Below are positions 1 through 9,056 of a DNA stretch of 64,000 nt, piece by piece. The DNA is from Niastella vici (GTDB lineage: Bacteria; Bacteroidota; Bacteroidia; Chitinophagales; Chitinophagaceae): positions 62,001 to 126,000 of the forward strand of contig NZ_LVYD01000058.1 in NCBI RefSeq assembly GCF_002077945.1. Direction: 5' to 3'. The notes below the pieces were generated by a model. That model saw nothing but the letters and a program-made list of their open reading frames with translations. It ran no database searches and was not told the DNA's origin. A program made the translations under genes and the position numbers. Each line of letters starts with the position of its first letter. Within the stretch, counting starts at the first letter, position 1.

Positions 1-19
1 TTTTCAGATTTGTATGCTT

Positions 20-166
20 TGTTTGGTGGTTTTTTATGCTTTGCAGGGCGATTTTATTGGTCTGCAGGGCGGTTTTATGAGCCTGTTGCGCAAGTTTAAA
101 TGTTTGCAGCGCGGGTTTATGAGCCTGCAATACGAGTTTATCAGCTTGCTGTGCGGGTTGAAGCTT
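20..166 (+). repeat. 21-bp tandem repeat array A (heptad-coding)
   Basis: Seven degenerate 21-bp units start at 20, 41, 62, 83, 104, 125 and 146. Read on the plus strand in frame 2 they encode seven-residue units of the type LQGDFIG, LQGGFMS, LQRGFMS and LQYEFIS, and the frame closes at a TAG at 182-184. The frame is open from the left window edge, so this may be the 3' end of a longer repeat-coding ORF. The pattern (Leu at 1, Gly or Glu at 3-4, Phe at 5) is the same as in array B on the opposite strand. Function unknown; it may be a DNA-level repeat rather than a protein. Confidence 0.6.
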
Positions 167-334
167 ATTCAGTTCGGGAATTAGCTTACTCCTGACAAGA
201 GTTCGTTAACTCAGGGAAAGAGTAAGCTGTAACTAAACACGTGCTGCGATTAACTCTGCATGCAATAGACTGAAATTGAAAAATTTTGCCACAAACACGA
301 TATGCGGCCTGTTCAAACTGAAAAAAACAATTCA

Positions 335-481
335 AACTCGTTATGTTGGCTGTTAAACTCGTCATTTAAAACAGTGAATTCGTCATGTAAAACAATGAAT
401 TCGCCATGTGAAACAGTGAATTCGCCATGTAAAACAGTGAATTCGCCATGTAAAGGGGCAAACTCATTATGCAAAGCCTTA
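335..481 (-). repeat. 21-bp tandem repeat array B (heptad-coding)
   Basis: Seven 21-bp units start at 335, 356, 377, 398, 419, 440 and 461; the central ones differ by only one or two bases. On the minus strand they lie in an ORF (313-630, ATG at 630) and encode LHGEFTV-type heptads, followed by a short tail and a stop. The plus strand is also open through the array. Array B faces array A, and both encode the LxGxF heptad. I do not recognise the family. The ORF could be a small repeat protein, but coding is not established. Confidence 0.6.
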
Positions 482-1339
482 ATGTTGCCAGCCCATTTTT
501 CACCGAATGAAATCAGGAAAATATAACCATGAAGCATGAAAGTAAAGCCGCGGTGCGGAGTGATGAAAACACGAATTAGCGGTTCCAACCCAAAAAATAA
601 AATAGATACACCAAATTTAAAACTCCCCATTTTTCAGTTGGCGCAAATTCTAATAAACCCACCCCATTCCTCCTAACCAGCATCCTCAAAAAGTAAGCAA
701 CCGGTCCCGAATTTAAAAAATTGACCGCCAGTAAAAAATAATCCGGAATCGGAATATTGCCCGGATCCCAAAATGCACGAAAGCTCAAAATTTGAAAATG
801 TCAGTTTTGGCTCGTCGCCCGTGAATTCAACTCAAACGATGCGACACTCGCCCCTTCATGCAGATCGAATTTTTAAAAACCGGCCATTTTGCAATTTGGA
901 AGATCAAAATTTAAAAATCGGCCGAAAATTGATTTTCAACCAATTTCAAAAAATATTATAAAAATGACGCATGCGAATTGTGTCGCACGAATGATATGTT
1001 TAAAAATTATAATGCATTTTCTGCAAATAGACCGGTAATACCATAGAAACGACAAAAACGTCAATTACGACAATTGCGTATCTGGTTGATTTTGAGTGTT
1101 TCTATGATGTGCTTTTACTGTTAATAACGCCAACGGATATCCATAGTGTTGTTTGTACGCGTATGAAGGATATGATAGCGTGTTTAAATAGCAGTCTGTT
1201 TTTATGCTTATGCCGTATACGAAATTCAAATGAAAATAAAGCCTGTAGCTGATTAATTAATAATGGTTTAATTAACATCCGTTAGTAACGGTTGATCAAT
1301 TATCAACGTTCAGACATCTTACTGGCTATAAATAAAAAA

Positions 1340-1405
1340 GGTGAGTCTCCTTTAAAGGGAGGCTCACCTTGCAAAAAAAATGAGCCGCTCTTAAAGAGCG
1401 ACTCA
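1340..1405 (-). terminator. Tandem intrinsic terminators after the MBL-fold gene
   Basis: There are two successive hairpins. One at 1340-1368 pairs GGTGAGTCTCC with GGAGGCTCACC. One at 1381-1405 pairs TGAGCCGCTC with GAGCGACTCA and has one mismatch. Both are bounded by A/T runs, so on the minus strand each hairpin is followed by a U-run downstream of the gene ending at 1431. The A-run and T-run on both sides make at least the first potentially bidirectional. Confidence 0.75.
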
Positions 1406-1430
1406 CCTTTGCTCAAAACTTTTATCTCAG

Positions 1431-2273
1431 TTATTTCAGATCTTCCAATTTGAATACTTCCTTATGACGTACGCCTCTATCTGTTTGTTGTAACGAACAA
1501 CATTCATTCACCGGGTCATGTTCAAAAAAGAGAATGTAATTGTTGTCCACTGCTTCGGTAAGGAATTGTTTTTTTTCCTGCATGGTTGAAAGCGGAAACA
1601 TATCGTACGCCATTACGTAGGGAATAGGCAGGTGAGCTACAGCCGGTAACAGATCAGCGACATATATAACAGTATGTCCTTTGTAGCTGATCTGTGGCAA
1701 CATCATCGCTTCTGTATGCCCGTACACGAACCGTACTTTCATGGTATCGGAAAATTGAACACCATCGGTGGGTTCAACAAATTTCAATTGCCCGCTTTCC
1801 TCGATCGGCAAAATATTCTCTTTCAGGAAGGAGGCTTTTTCACGGTCATTGGGTTGTGTGGCAGCTTCCCAATGCCGTAAGTTGCTCCAGTAGGTAGCAT
1901 TTTTAAAAGCAGGCACCAGTTTATCGCCCGAACGAATGATACTGCCACCACAATGATCGAAATGCAGATGGGTTAAAAATACATCGGTGATATCATCGGC
2001 ATGGAACCCGTATTTGGCCAGCGATTTGTTCAGCGAGTCGTCGCCGTTCAGGTAATAGTGTCGCATAAATTTATCATCCTGTTTATCGCCAATGCCGTTA
2101 TCAATTAAAATGAGCCGGTTCTCTTCCTGTATCAGCATGCTGCGCATGGCCCAGTTACACAGGTTGTTTTCATCAGAAGGGTTCAGTTTATTCCATATCG
2201 ATTTAGGCACTACACCAAACATAGCGCCGCCATCCAGTCTGAAATAGCCGGTATTTATTGAATATAACTGCAT
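1431..2273 (-). CDS. MBL-fold metallohydrolase
   Basis: Predicted Zn-dependent hydrolase of the metallo-beta-lactamase superfamily, about 280 residues and soluble. The metal-binding motif HLHFDH lies at about residues 102-107, with a later GHT histidine and an ADLLP-type aspartate, so both metal sites look intact. The substrate cannot be named; this subgroup includes lactonase-like and general hydrolases. I chose the ATG at 2273, giving the family-like N-terminus MQLYSINTGYF; the frame stays open to a TTG at 2336. The gene is the last of a minus-strand run and is followed by two hairpin terminators. Confidence 0.85.
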   Translation of the reverse strand: MQLYSINTGYFRLDGGAMFGVVPKSIWNKLNPSDENNLCNWAMRSMLIQEENRLILIDNGIGDKQDDKFMRHYYLNGDDSLNKSLAKYGFHADDITDVFLTHLHFDHCGGSIIRSGDKLVPAFKNATYWSNLRHWEAATQPNDREKASFLKENILPIEESGQLKFVEPTDGVQFSDTMKVRFVYGHTEAMMLPQISYKGHTVIYVADLLPAVAHLPIPYVMAYDMFPLSTMQEKKQFLTEAVDNNYILFFEHDPVNECCSLQQTDRGVRHKEVFKLEDLK

Positions 2274-2381
2274 GTTATAAATAGTGTTTGGTTCTAAGTT
2301 TTTAATTCCTGGTTCATTGTATCCCTGCTGCACCAATGATCTCTTCTGTTTGCAAAAATACTACCACAATTTTTTACATCA

Positions 2382-3758
2382 TTAGCCCTGGGCAGTGCCT
2401 GAGGATTGCTTTTGGGCCTTTTTTAACGCGCTCATTGTTAAACCCAGCCAAACAAAACCCAGCATAAAGAAAAACATGAGAGCCAGTACCGAGTTACGCA
2501 TGCCGCCAAAATGAATGGTTTGTTCTTCAATAAAAGCAAACGTGAACATACCAATCACCAGCGCTACTTTTTCAGTAACATCATAAAAGCTGAAGAAAGA
2601 AGCCGTGTCTTTTGTTTCGGGCATGAGGTTCGAATAGGTAGAGCGGCTAAGCGATTGAATACCGCCCATTACCAGACCCACAACAGCGCCAAGAATATAG
2701 AATTGAATATCTGTATACGTGTAGTAGGCACCAATGCAGGCGCCTATCCATATCAGCACCACAGTCATTAAGGTTTGAATATTACCAAAACGTTCAGAGG
2801 CCCGCGAAATAATAATAGCGCCGGGAATGGCCACCAGCTGAATGATCATGATGGTAATAATAAGCTTATCGGTGGGCAGGTGCAGTTCTTTCGCCCCGAA
2901 TTGTGTAGCAGCGAGAAAGACGGTTTGTATACCGGCACTGTACCAGAAGAAGGATACCAGGAACAATTTAAGAACGCGCATATGTTTCAGCTGGGTCCAT
3001 ACTTTCTTTAATTCAAGAAAGCCATTGCTGAATACATTTTTGAGCTCACGCCGTTCCTTCATTGTATTGATAGGCAAATACCGGAAAGGGATCTGGGCAA
3101 AACCAAACCACCACAAACCCACCAGCACAAACGAAATGCGGGCAGGCATAAAGTCTTTATCAAATTTGCTATGGAAGCCAAACGATTCCGGAAAGAATAC
3201 AACTATAAAACAAAGTATCTGCAAAATAACGCTGCCTATATATCCCCAGGTATAACCGCGCGCACTGATGCGGTCGCGCTGGTTATGTGGTACCAGATCG
3301 GGTAGAAAAGAATTATAGAATACGAGGCTGCCCCAAAAGCCAATGCACGATAACACCATACAAAAAATGCCAATCGTTAAGCTTGTTGAAGAAAGGCGAT
3401 TGGCGTTTTCCGGAACATATTCCGGCGCAAAAAAGTATAGCAGGCAACAGAATATAGCGCCCATGGTACAAAAAAAGCGCATGAAATTGCGCTTGTTACC
3501 CCGGTAATCGGCTATAGAAGTGAGTATCGGAATAATAAAGGCCACCACTATGAATGCGGTACCCAGGGCATAATTATATAAAGCCGTATTCACAAACCTG
3601 CGGCCCAGGAATTCTATTTCATTATCGGGCATCCGGTTTTTAGTGACGCCTTCAAAATAAGCCGGAAATATGGTAGAAGTAATCACCAGGTTGTAGGCCG
3701 AGTTGGCCCAGTCGTACATACACCAGGCGTTGATCACTTTACGGGGTGCAGTTTGCAT
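2382..3758 (-). CDS. UMF1-type MFS transporter (Atg22-like)
   Basis: Integral membrane transporter of 458 residues with about 12 hydrophobic segments. The N-terminus (WCMYDWANSAYNLVI) is the signature of the UMF1 family of the major facilitator superfamily, related to the fungal vacuolar effluxer Atg22. The substrate is unknown; amino acids are moved by the fungal relatives. The gene lies 108 bases upstream of the MBL-fold gene in the same direction and may share a transcript with uppP, which ends 49 bases before it. Length is normal for the family and no defect is seen. Confidence 0.88.
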   Translation of the reverse strand: MQTAPRKVINAWCMYDWANSAYNLVITSTIFPAYFEGVTKNRMPDNEIEFLGRRFVNTALYNYALGTAFIVVAFIIPILTSIADYRGNKRNFMRFFCTMGAIFCCLLYFFAPEYVPENANRLSSTSLTIGIFCMVLSCIGFWGSLVFYNSFLPDLVPHNQRDRISARGYTWGYIGSVILQILCFIVVFFPESFGFHSKFDKDFMPARISFVLVGLWWFGFAQIPFRYLPINTMKERRELKNVFSNGFLELKKVWTQLKHMRVLKLFLVSFFWYSAGIQTVFLAATQFGAKELHLPTDKLIITIMIIQLVAIPGAIIISRASERFGNIQTLMTVVLIWIGACIGAYYTYTDIQFYILGAVVGLVMGGIQSLSRSTYSNLMPETKDTASFFSFYDVTEKVALVIGMFTFAFIEEQTIHFGGMRNSVLALMFFFMLGFVWLGLTMSALKKAQKQSSGTAQG

Positions 3759-3807
3759 AATAGTAGCTTTGGACAGTTTAGGGGAATACGAGTGGCTATC
3801 TCATTTA

Positions 3808-4605
3808 TTAACCAATAACACCGGTATAAAAAAGGATGATTAAAGCCAGGCCAACAATGATACGGTACCAGCCAAACAGCCGGAAACCATGTTTCTGCAA
3901 AAAGGTAATAAAGAATTTGATGGCCAGTATGGCAACAATAAATGCGATAGCACAACCTAACAACAGCGTACCTATGTTTCCGCTATGGGTGAGTACTTCA
4001 GGTTGTTCTTTATACATCTTGTACAGGCTATAAACTGTTGCCGCCAGCATGGTGGGTACGGCCAGGAAGAAAGAGAATTCTGCCGCCAGGCGCCGGCTTA
4101 ATTTCTGTTGCATACCACCAATAATGGTAGCCGCGCTTCGGCTTAAACCGGGAAAAACGATCGAAAGCACCTGGTACAAACCAATGATAAAGGCTTTTTT
4201 ATTGCTGATGTTCGCTTCATTATCGATGGTTGATTTTTGAAACCATTTATCAACAAACAGCAGTACAATACCGCCCAGCAACATAATAAGTGCAATGATC
4301 ATGGGCTTTTCGAGCATGGCATCAATGTGCTTTTTAAACAAAGCGCCAAAGGCCAGGGCCGGTATAATGGCAATAATGAGCTTTATATAAAAGGAGATCT
4401 TTTTAAAATCAAAAAATTTGCGCCAGTACAGCACCACTACCGATAAAATGGCGCCAAACTGAATAACGATCTCAAACAGTTTGGCAAAGTCGCCGTTATC
4501 GCCCATGATGGCAGAGGCAATGGCCATATGCCCGGTTGATGAAATGGGTAAAAATTCGGTTAAACCTTCAATAATAGCAATGATGATGGCGTGTAACGTG
4601 CTCAT
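3808..4605 (-). CDS. uppP: Undecaprenyl-diphosphatase UppP/BacA
   Basis: Membrane phosphatase that dephosphorylates undecaprenyl diphosphate to recycle the lipid carrier for peptidoglycan and other envelope polymers. 265 residues, about eight membrane segments. The first catalytic motif (EGLTEFLPISSTGH) is near the N-terminus and the second (FPGLSRSAATI) is mid-protein; both are intact. It lies downstream of the DUF3098 and ftsX genes, an arrangement commonly seen in Bacteroidota, which ties it to envelope growth and division. Confidence 0.95.
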   Translation of the reverse strand: MSTLHAIIIAIIEGLTEFLPISSTGHMAIASAIMGDNGDFAKLFEIVIQFGAILSVVVLYWRKFFDFKKISFYIKLIIAIIPALAFGALFKKHIDAMLEKPMIIALIMLLGGIVLLFVDKWFQKSTIDNEANISNKKAFIIGLYQVLSIVFPGLSRSAATIIGGMQQKLSRRLAAEFSFFLAVPTMLAATVYSLYKMYKEQPEVLTHSGNIGTLLLGCAIAFIVAILAIKFFITFLQKHGFRLFGWYRIIVGLALIILFYTGVIG

Positions 4606-4744
4606 TTGTTGTTTTGTTGATCAGTTAACGAGTTAATGAATTAATTGGCTAACGGGTTAGCAGAACAGACAGGCTTAACTGTATAAAACAAATAAAGCGA
4701 TACCTTATCAAGCATCGCCTTATTACCTTATTAATTAGTTTGTA

Positions 4745-4999
4745 TTAACTATTCTTGGGCTTTTTGAAAATGGCATACACTTCAACACCCAGTCCCAGCA
4801 AAATCAAAATGGGCGCAATAGTGATTCGACGAGCGCTGTACACTTCATTTTCCCTGAAAACGTTGGGATCGTCGCTGTTGCCACCCGCCATTAAAATAAT
4901 ACCAATACCTACCAGAATAATACCTGCAATGATCCAGATATAATTTTCCCTGGTGAACAGGCTGGTAGCAGGAGCGGTTTGTTTTTTTGTTTCCTTCAT
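4745..4999 (-). CDS. DUF3098 small membrane protein
   Basis: Short protein of 84 residues, with two hydrophobic segments (YIWIIAGIILVGIGIILMAG near residue 25 and ITIAPILILLGLGVEVYAIF near the end) separated by a loop with NVFRENEVYSARR, typical of DUF3098. The function is unknown, but the family is regularly found between ftsX and uppP. I chose the ATG at 4999; an upstream in-frame TTG at 5008 adds only three residues. It is probably an inner-membrane protein acting with the division or cell wall machinery (inference from position). Confidence 0.85.
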   Translation of the reverse strand: MKETKKQTAPATSLFTRENYIWIIAGIILVGIGIILMAGGNSDDPNVFRENEVYSARRITIAPILILLGLGVEVYAIFKKPKNS

Positions 5000-5102
5000 T
5001 TGGGCCAATTATTAGGTGCGCAATATATGTAAACTTTGTGTGCCCGGTTCGTTAAAGGGGCATAAAAAATCTTTATCAACAGGAGCCAGCTGGCCGGGGC
5101 GC

Positions 5103-5978
5103 TTAATAAAGCTCGTCCAGTTTCATTTTCAGGTATTTTACCACGCTGCGATAGGTGCTGAACAGGGAAATGCTGATACCCAGCACTATCAAAAAGAGGA
5201 ACAGGGTGGCCACCTTGCCATTATCCCGCAGGTCGCGGAGATAGGGTAGAAAATATTCCGACAACATCATCAACCCGTAAATAAGGCCAATAGCCACCAG
5301 GGCGGCGATCAATCCATTCAGTACTGCCCGCATATTCAGCGGCTTGGCTATAAACCCGCGGGTAGCGCCCACCATTTGCATGGTCTTAATCAGGAACCGG
5401 TTACTGTACATGGCCAGCCTGATGGTATTATCAATAAGGATAATAGATAAGATACAGAACAGGGCGGCCAGTGAGGCAAATACGATGAGCCCGGCCCGTA
5501 CCGATGAACCCATTTTTTCCACCACAAAAGCAGGATATTTTACACTTTCGATCACCAGTTGCCGCTGCTCCAGGTCGGCCTTGATGGCCGCGATGGTATC
5601 CTTCTGCACATACATGTTCTTGAGGTTAAAATCAATGGAGGCAGGCAGCGGGTTCTCGTCCAGCAATTCCTGGAAATCGGTTTCCCCTTTGTCCATCCAT
5701 TGCTTTTTGGCGGCCTCTTTGTCTATGTATTCAACGGTTTTGGTGTAAGGGCGCGATTTAATGTACTGCATCAGTGTATCCACATCGGCCTGGGTAGCGT
5801 TTCTGCGCAGGTAAACCTGAAGTTTGATGTCTTCTTTCAGTTCTTCGGTATACCGGCTGGCATTTAATAACAGCCATCCGAAAACGCCTACAAAAAAGAG
5901 TACAATGGTAACGCCCAGGATGGCCATAAAGTAAGATGGTTTGGAACGCTTGGCCGATGCTTTTCCGAATTGCGCCAT
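5103..5978 (-). CDS. ftsX: Cell division protein FtsX
   Basis: Permease-like subunit of the FtsEX complex, which in other bacteria couples cytoplasmic ATP hydrolysis to activation of periplasmic cell wall hydrolases at the septum. 291 residues. A first membrane segment (residues 18-38) is followed by a periplasmic loop of about 130 residues, then three C-terminal membrane segments, matching FtsX topology. No ftsE is adjacent, which is common in this phylum. First gene of the ftsX-DUF3098-uppP cluster. Confidence 0.92.
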   Translation of the reverse strand: MAQFGKASAKRSKPSYFMAILGVTIVLFFVGVFGWLLLNASRYTEELKEDIKLQVYLRRNATQADVDTLMQYIKSRPYTKTVEYIDKEAAKKQWMDKGETDFQELLDENPLPASIDFNLKNMYVQKDTIAAIKADLEQRQLVIESVKYPAFVVEKMGSSVRAGLIVFASLAALFCILSIILIDNTIRLAMYSNRFLIKTMQMVGATRGFIAKPLNMRAVLNGLIAALVAIGLIYGLMMLSEYFLPYLRDLRDNGKVATLFLFLIVLGISISLFSTYRSVVKYLKMKLDELY

Positions 5979-6224
5979 GTATTATTTGTTTTTGAAGGGA
6001 TAATAATGCGTCAAAAGAGCGGCAAAAATAACGGTTTTATCCCGGTAAAACGGTTATTATCCGTATTTTTGACATCCTTCTAAACGATTAAGATGGTATA
6101 AAAATTTCAGGGGTCGGTGACTTTTTAACGTTTCCTCAACGTTTGATTGTCAGAGAGAAAGGCAAAAAGCAAACCAAAAATTAAGCAGAACTAAAATATA
6201 AGAACCCAGAACCAAGCACTAATT

Positions 6225-8996
6225 ATGGAATACAACTTCAGGGATATTGAAAAAAAATGGCAGGCACAATGGAAAGCGTCAGGCGCCTACAAGGTGAGCA
6301 ATGATTCCCCGAAACCTAAATTTTACGTACTGGATATGTTTCCTTACCCAAGTGGGGTGGGTTTACATGTTGGCCATCCGCTGGGCTATATTGCCAGTGA
6401 TATTTACAGCCGCTTTAAACGGTTAAAAGGGTTCAACATACTGCACCCCATGGGGTACGATGCGTTTGGGCTGCCCGCCGAGCAATATGCCATTGACCAT
6501 GGCGTGCATCCGGCAGTGAGCACCGATCAGAACATTAATAATTTCCGCCGTCAGCTCGATAATATTGGTTTTTGTTTCGACTGGGACCGCGAATTCCGCA
6601 CCAGCGACCCGGCCTACTACAAATGGACCCAATGGATCTTTCTACAATTGTTCCATAGCTGGTATAACCGCAAAACAAAAAAGGCCGAACATATCGATAA
6701 CCTGGTAAAAGCTTTCGAAAAGGAAGGAAATGCAGGGTATGAAATTCCGCACGACAAATACCAGATCGCCAAAACCGGAAAGCGGGTATTCTCCGCTGCG
6801 GAATGGGCCGCATTTACAGAAAAGGAACAGCAGGATATTTTGATGGAATATCGCCTGGCATATTGCGGCTATGGCGAAGTGAACTGGTGCGAGGCATTGG
6901 GTACCGTGCTGGCCAACGACGAAGTGGTGAACGGGGTAAGTGAAAGAGGTGGTCACCCGGTGGTTAAGAAAAAATTAAGACAGTGGTACCTGCGCATAAC
7001 TGAATACGCCGACCGCCTGCTGGAGGGGTTGGAACGCATCGAGTTCAGCGAATCGATGAAGGAAATGCAAACCAACTGGATCGGGAAAAGCTATGGGGCA
7101 GAGGTCAGCTTTAACCTGAAAGGTTCAAAAGAACTACTTACCGTATATACTACACGCCCCGATACCATATTCGGGGTCGACTTCATGGTAATAGCACCCG
7201 AACATGATCTTATAGAATCGATCACCACGCCCGAACATAAACAGGCGGTGGAAGATTATATTGCTTATGTAAAAAGCCGCAGCGAACGTGAGCGAATGGC
7301 CGAAAAGAAGATCTCCGGCGTTTTTACCGGGGCCTATGCATTGAACCCATTCGATGGCCGCGAAATTCCCGTGTGGATCAGCGAGTACGTACTCGCAGGG
7401 TATGGAACCGGGGCCATTATGGCCGTGCCTTGTGGCGATGAACGCGATCATAAGTTTGCACAACATTTCAGCATACCTATTACCAATATCATTGGTTCGC
7501 ATTATGATGGTAAGGAAGCCAATGCTACCAAAGATGCCAAACTCGAAAATTCAGGCTTCCTGAATGGCATGGTAATGCGCAATGCCATGGAAGTAGTGAT
7601 ACAGAAAATTGAAGAAATGGGCATTGGTGTGCGTAAGGTGAATTTTAAAATGCGCGATGCGGCTTTCAGCCGGCAGCGTTATTGGGGCGAACCATTTCCT
7701 ATTGTTTGGAAGAATGGTATTGCATATCCCATGGCAGAAAACGAATTGCCACTGGAATTGCCGCATGTAGAAAGTTATAAGCCGGGGCCGGAAGGCGAGG
7801 GGCCATTGGCGAACATTGCTGAGTGGACCTCACGCGATCTGGAAACGAATACCATGCCTGGTTATGCCGGCAGCAGCTGGTACTTCCTGCGTTATATGGA
7901 CCCGCAAAATGCCACCGAATTCTGCAGCCGTAAGGCCAGCGATTACTGGGGCCAGGTTGATCTGTATATCGGTGGTACCGAACATGCTGTTGGGCATTTG
8001 CTGTACAGCCGTATGTGGACGAAAGCCCTGTTCGATCTGGGCTATATTGGTCACGATGAGCCGTATAAAAAGCTTGTTAACCAGGGTATGATCCAGGGCA
8101 GCAGCCGGTTTGTATACCGTGTTCATGGCTCAAACAAATTTGTATCGCTTGGGTTAAAAGATCAATATTCAACCGATGCTATACACGTAGACGTTAACAT
8201 TGTTGATGGTTTAGAGCTCGATGTATCGGCATTTAAAAAATGGCGCACGGAATATGAAAACGCAGAATTCATGCTGGAAGATGGCAAATACATTTGCGGA
8301 ACCGAAGTAGAGAAAATGAGCAAGCGCCTGTACAATACCGTGAACCCCGATGATGTGGTGAATAAATACGGCGCCGATACCTTCCGCATGTATGAAATGT
8401 TCCTGGGACCCGTTGAACAAAGCAAACCCTGGGAAACAAAAGGTATTGAAGGGGTGCACCGCTTCCTCAAAAAGCTGTGGCGCCAGTTCTTTGATGACAT
8501 GAAAGGAAAAGTATGGAATGAAGAAAAGGCTACCCCTGCCGAGTTAAAAGTACTGCACCGCACCATCAAAAAAATTGAAGAAGATACCGAACGCTTCTCG
8601 TTCAATACCGGTGTTAGCGCCTTCATGGTGTGTGTAAACGATTTAATAGATCTGAAATGCAATAAAAAAGAAATTCTGCAACCACTGTTGATATTGCTTA
8701 CACCCTATGCGCCGCATGTGAGCGAAGAGTTATGGCATTTGCTGGGCAATACCGGTTCTATACTGGATGCTGAATTTCCAAAATTCAACGAAAGCTACCT
8801 GGTTGAAAGCAGCAAGGAATATCCTATTTCAGTAAATGGAAAGCTGCGTACAACCATTCATATTGCGATGGATGCCCCACAGGATGATGTGGAAAGAATT
8901 GTGTTGAGCAATGAGGTCATTCAAAAGTGGATGGAAGGCAAGCCGCACAAAAGGATCATTTATGTGAAGGGTAAAATGGTGAATGTGGTAGTTTAA
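6225..8996 (+). CDS. leuS: Leucyl-tRNA synthetase
   Basis: Class I aminoacyl-tRNA synthetase charging tRNA-Leu in the cytoplasm. 923 residues, full length. The HIGH-type motif appears as GLHVGHPLGY near residue 45 and the KMSKS-type motif as KMSKR near residue 695. The editing domain between them includes the TTRPDTIFG and GTGAIMAVP motifs, and the C-terminal anticodon-binding region contains ITEYADRLL and APHVSEELW type signatures. It stands alone between the minus-strand ftsX and a minus-strand secreted protein, and is followed by a strong terminator. Confidence 0.98.
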   Translation: MEYNFRDIEKKWQAQWKASGAYKVSNDSPKPKFYVLDMFPYPSGVGLHVGHPLGYIASDIYSRFKRLKGFNILHPMGYDAFGLPAEQYAIDHGVHPAVSTDQNINNFRRQLDNIGFCFDWDREFRTSDPAYYKWTQWIFLQLFHSWYNRKTKKAEHIDNLVKAFEKEGNAGYEIPHDKYQIAKTGKRVFSAAEWAAFTEKEQQDILMEYRLAYCGYGEVNWCEALGTVLANDEVVNGVSERGGHPVVKKKLRQWYLRITEYADRLLEGLERIEFSESMKEMQTNWIGKSYGAEVSFNLKGSKELLTVYTTRPDTIFGVDFMVIAPEHDLIESITTPEHKQAVEDYIAYVKSRSERERMAEKKISGVFTGAYALNPFDGREIPVWISEYVLAGYGTGAIMAVPCGDERDHKFAQHFSIPITNIIGSHYDGKEANATKDAKLENSGFLNGMVMRNAMEVVIQKIEEMGIGVRKVNFKMRDAAFSRQRYWGEPFPIVWKNGIAYPMAENELPLELPHVESYKPGPEGEGPLANIAEWTSRDLETNTMPGYAGSSWYFLRYMDPQNATEFCSRKASDYWGQVDLYIGGTEHAVGHLLYSRMWTKALFDLGYIGHDEPYKKLVNQGMIQGSSRFVYRVHGSNKFVSLGLKDQYSTDAIHVDVNIVDGLELDVSAFKKWRTEYENAEFMLEDGKYICGTEVEKMSKRLYNTVNPDDVVNKYGADTFRMYEMFLGPVEQSKPWETKGIEGVHRFLKKLWRQFFDDMKGKVWNEEKATPAELKVLHRTIKKIEEDTERFSFNTGVSAFMVCVNDLIDLKCNKKEILQPLLILLTPYAPHVSEELWHLLGNTGSILDAEFPKFNESYLVESSKEYPISVNGKLRTTIHIAMDAPQDDVERIVLSNEVIQKWMEGKPHKRIIYVKGKMVNVVV

Positions 8997-9020
8997 AAAA
9001 TGTAGTTGTTTAAAATATGT

Positions 9021-9056
9021 AAGGTGGGTCACTAAAAAGGTGACCCACTTTTTTTC
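9021..9056 (+). terminator. Intrinsic terminator of leuS
   Basis: GTGGGTCAC pairs with GTGACCCAC around a short A-rich loop (9023-9048) and is followed by a seven-T run. It lies 24 bases past the leuS stop. The stop codon of the convergent minus-strand gene (9032-9034) lies inside the hairpin. Confidence 0.85.

Noticed and set aside
576-961. Overlapping ORFs on both strands in the gene-poor left end
   Set aside because: They are driven by AT-rich repeated words and show no domain, signal peptide or conserved pattern.
1013-1250. Open plus-strand stretch of about 65 codons
   Set aside because: No usable start codon and no recognisable similarity.
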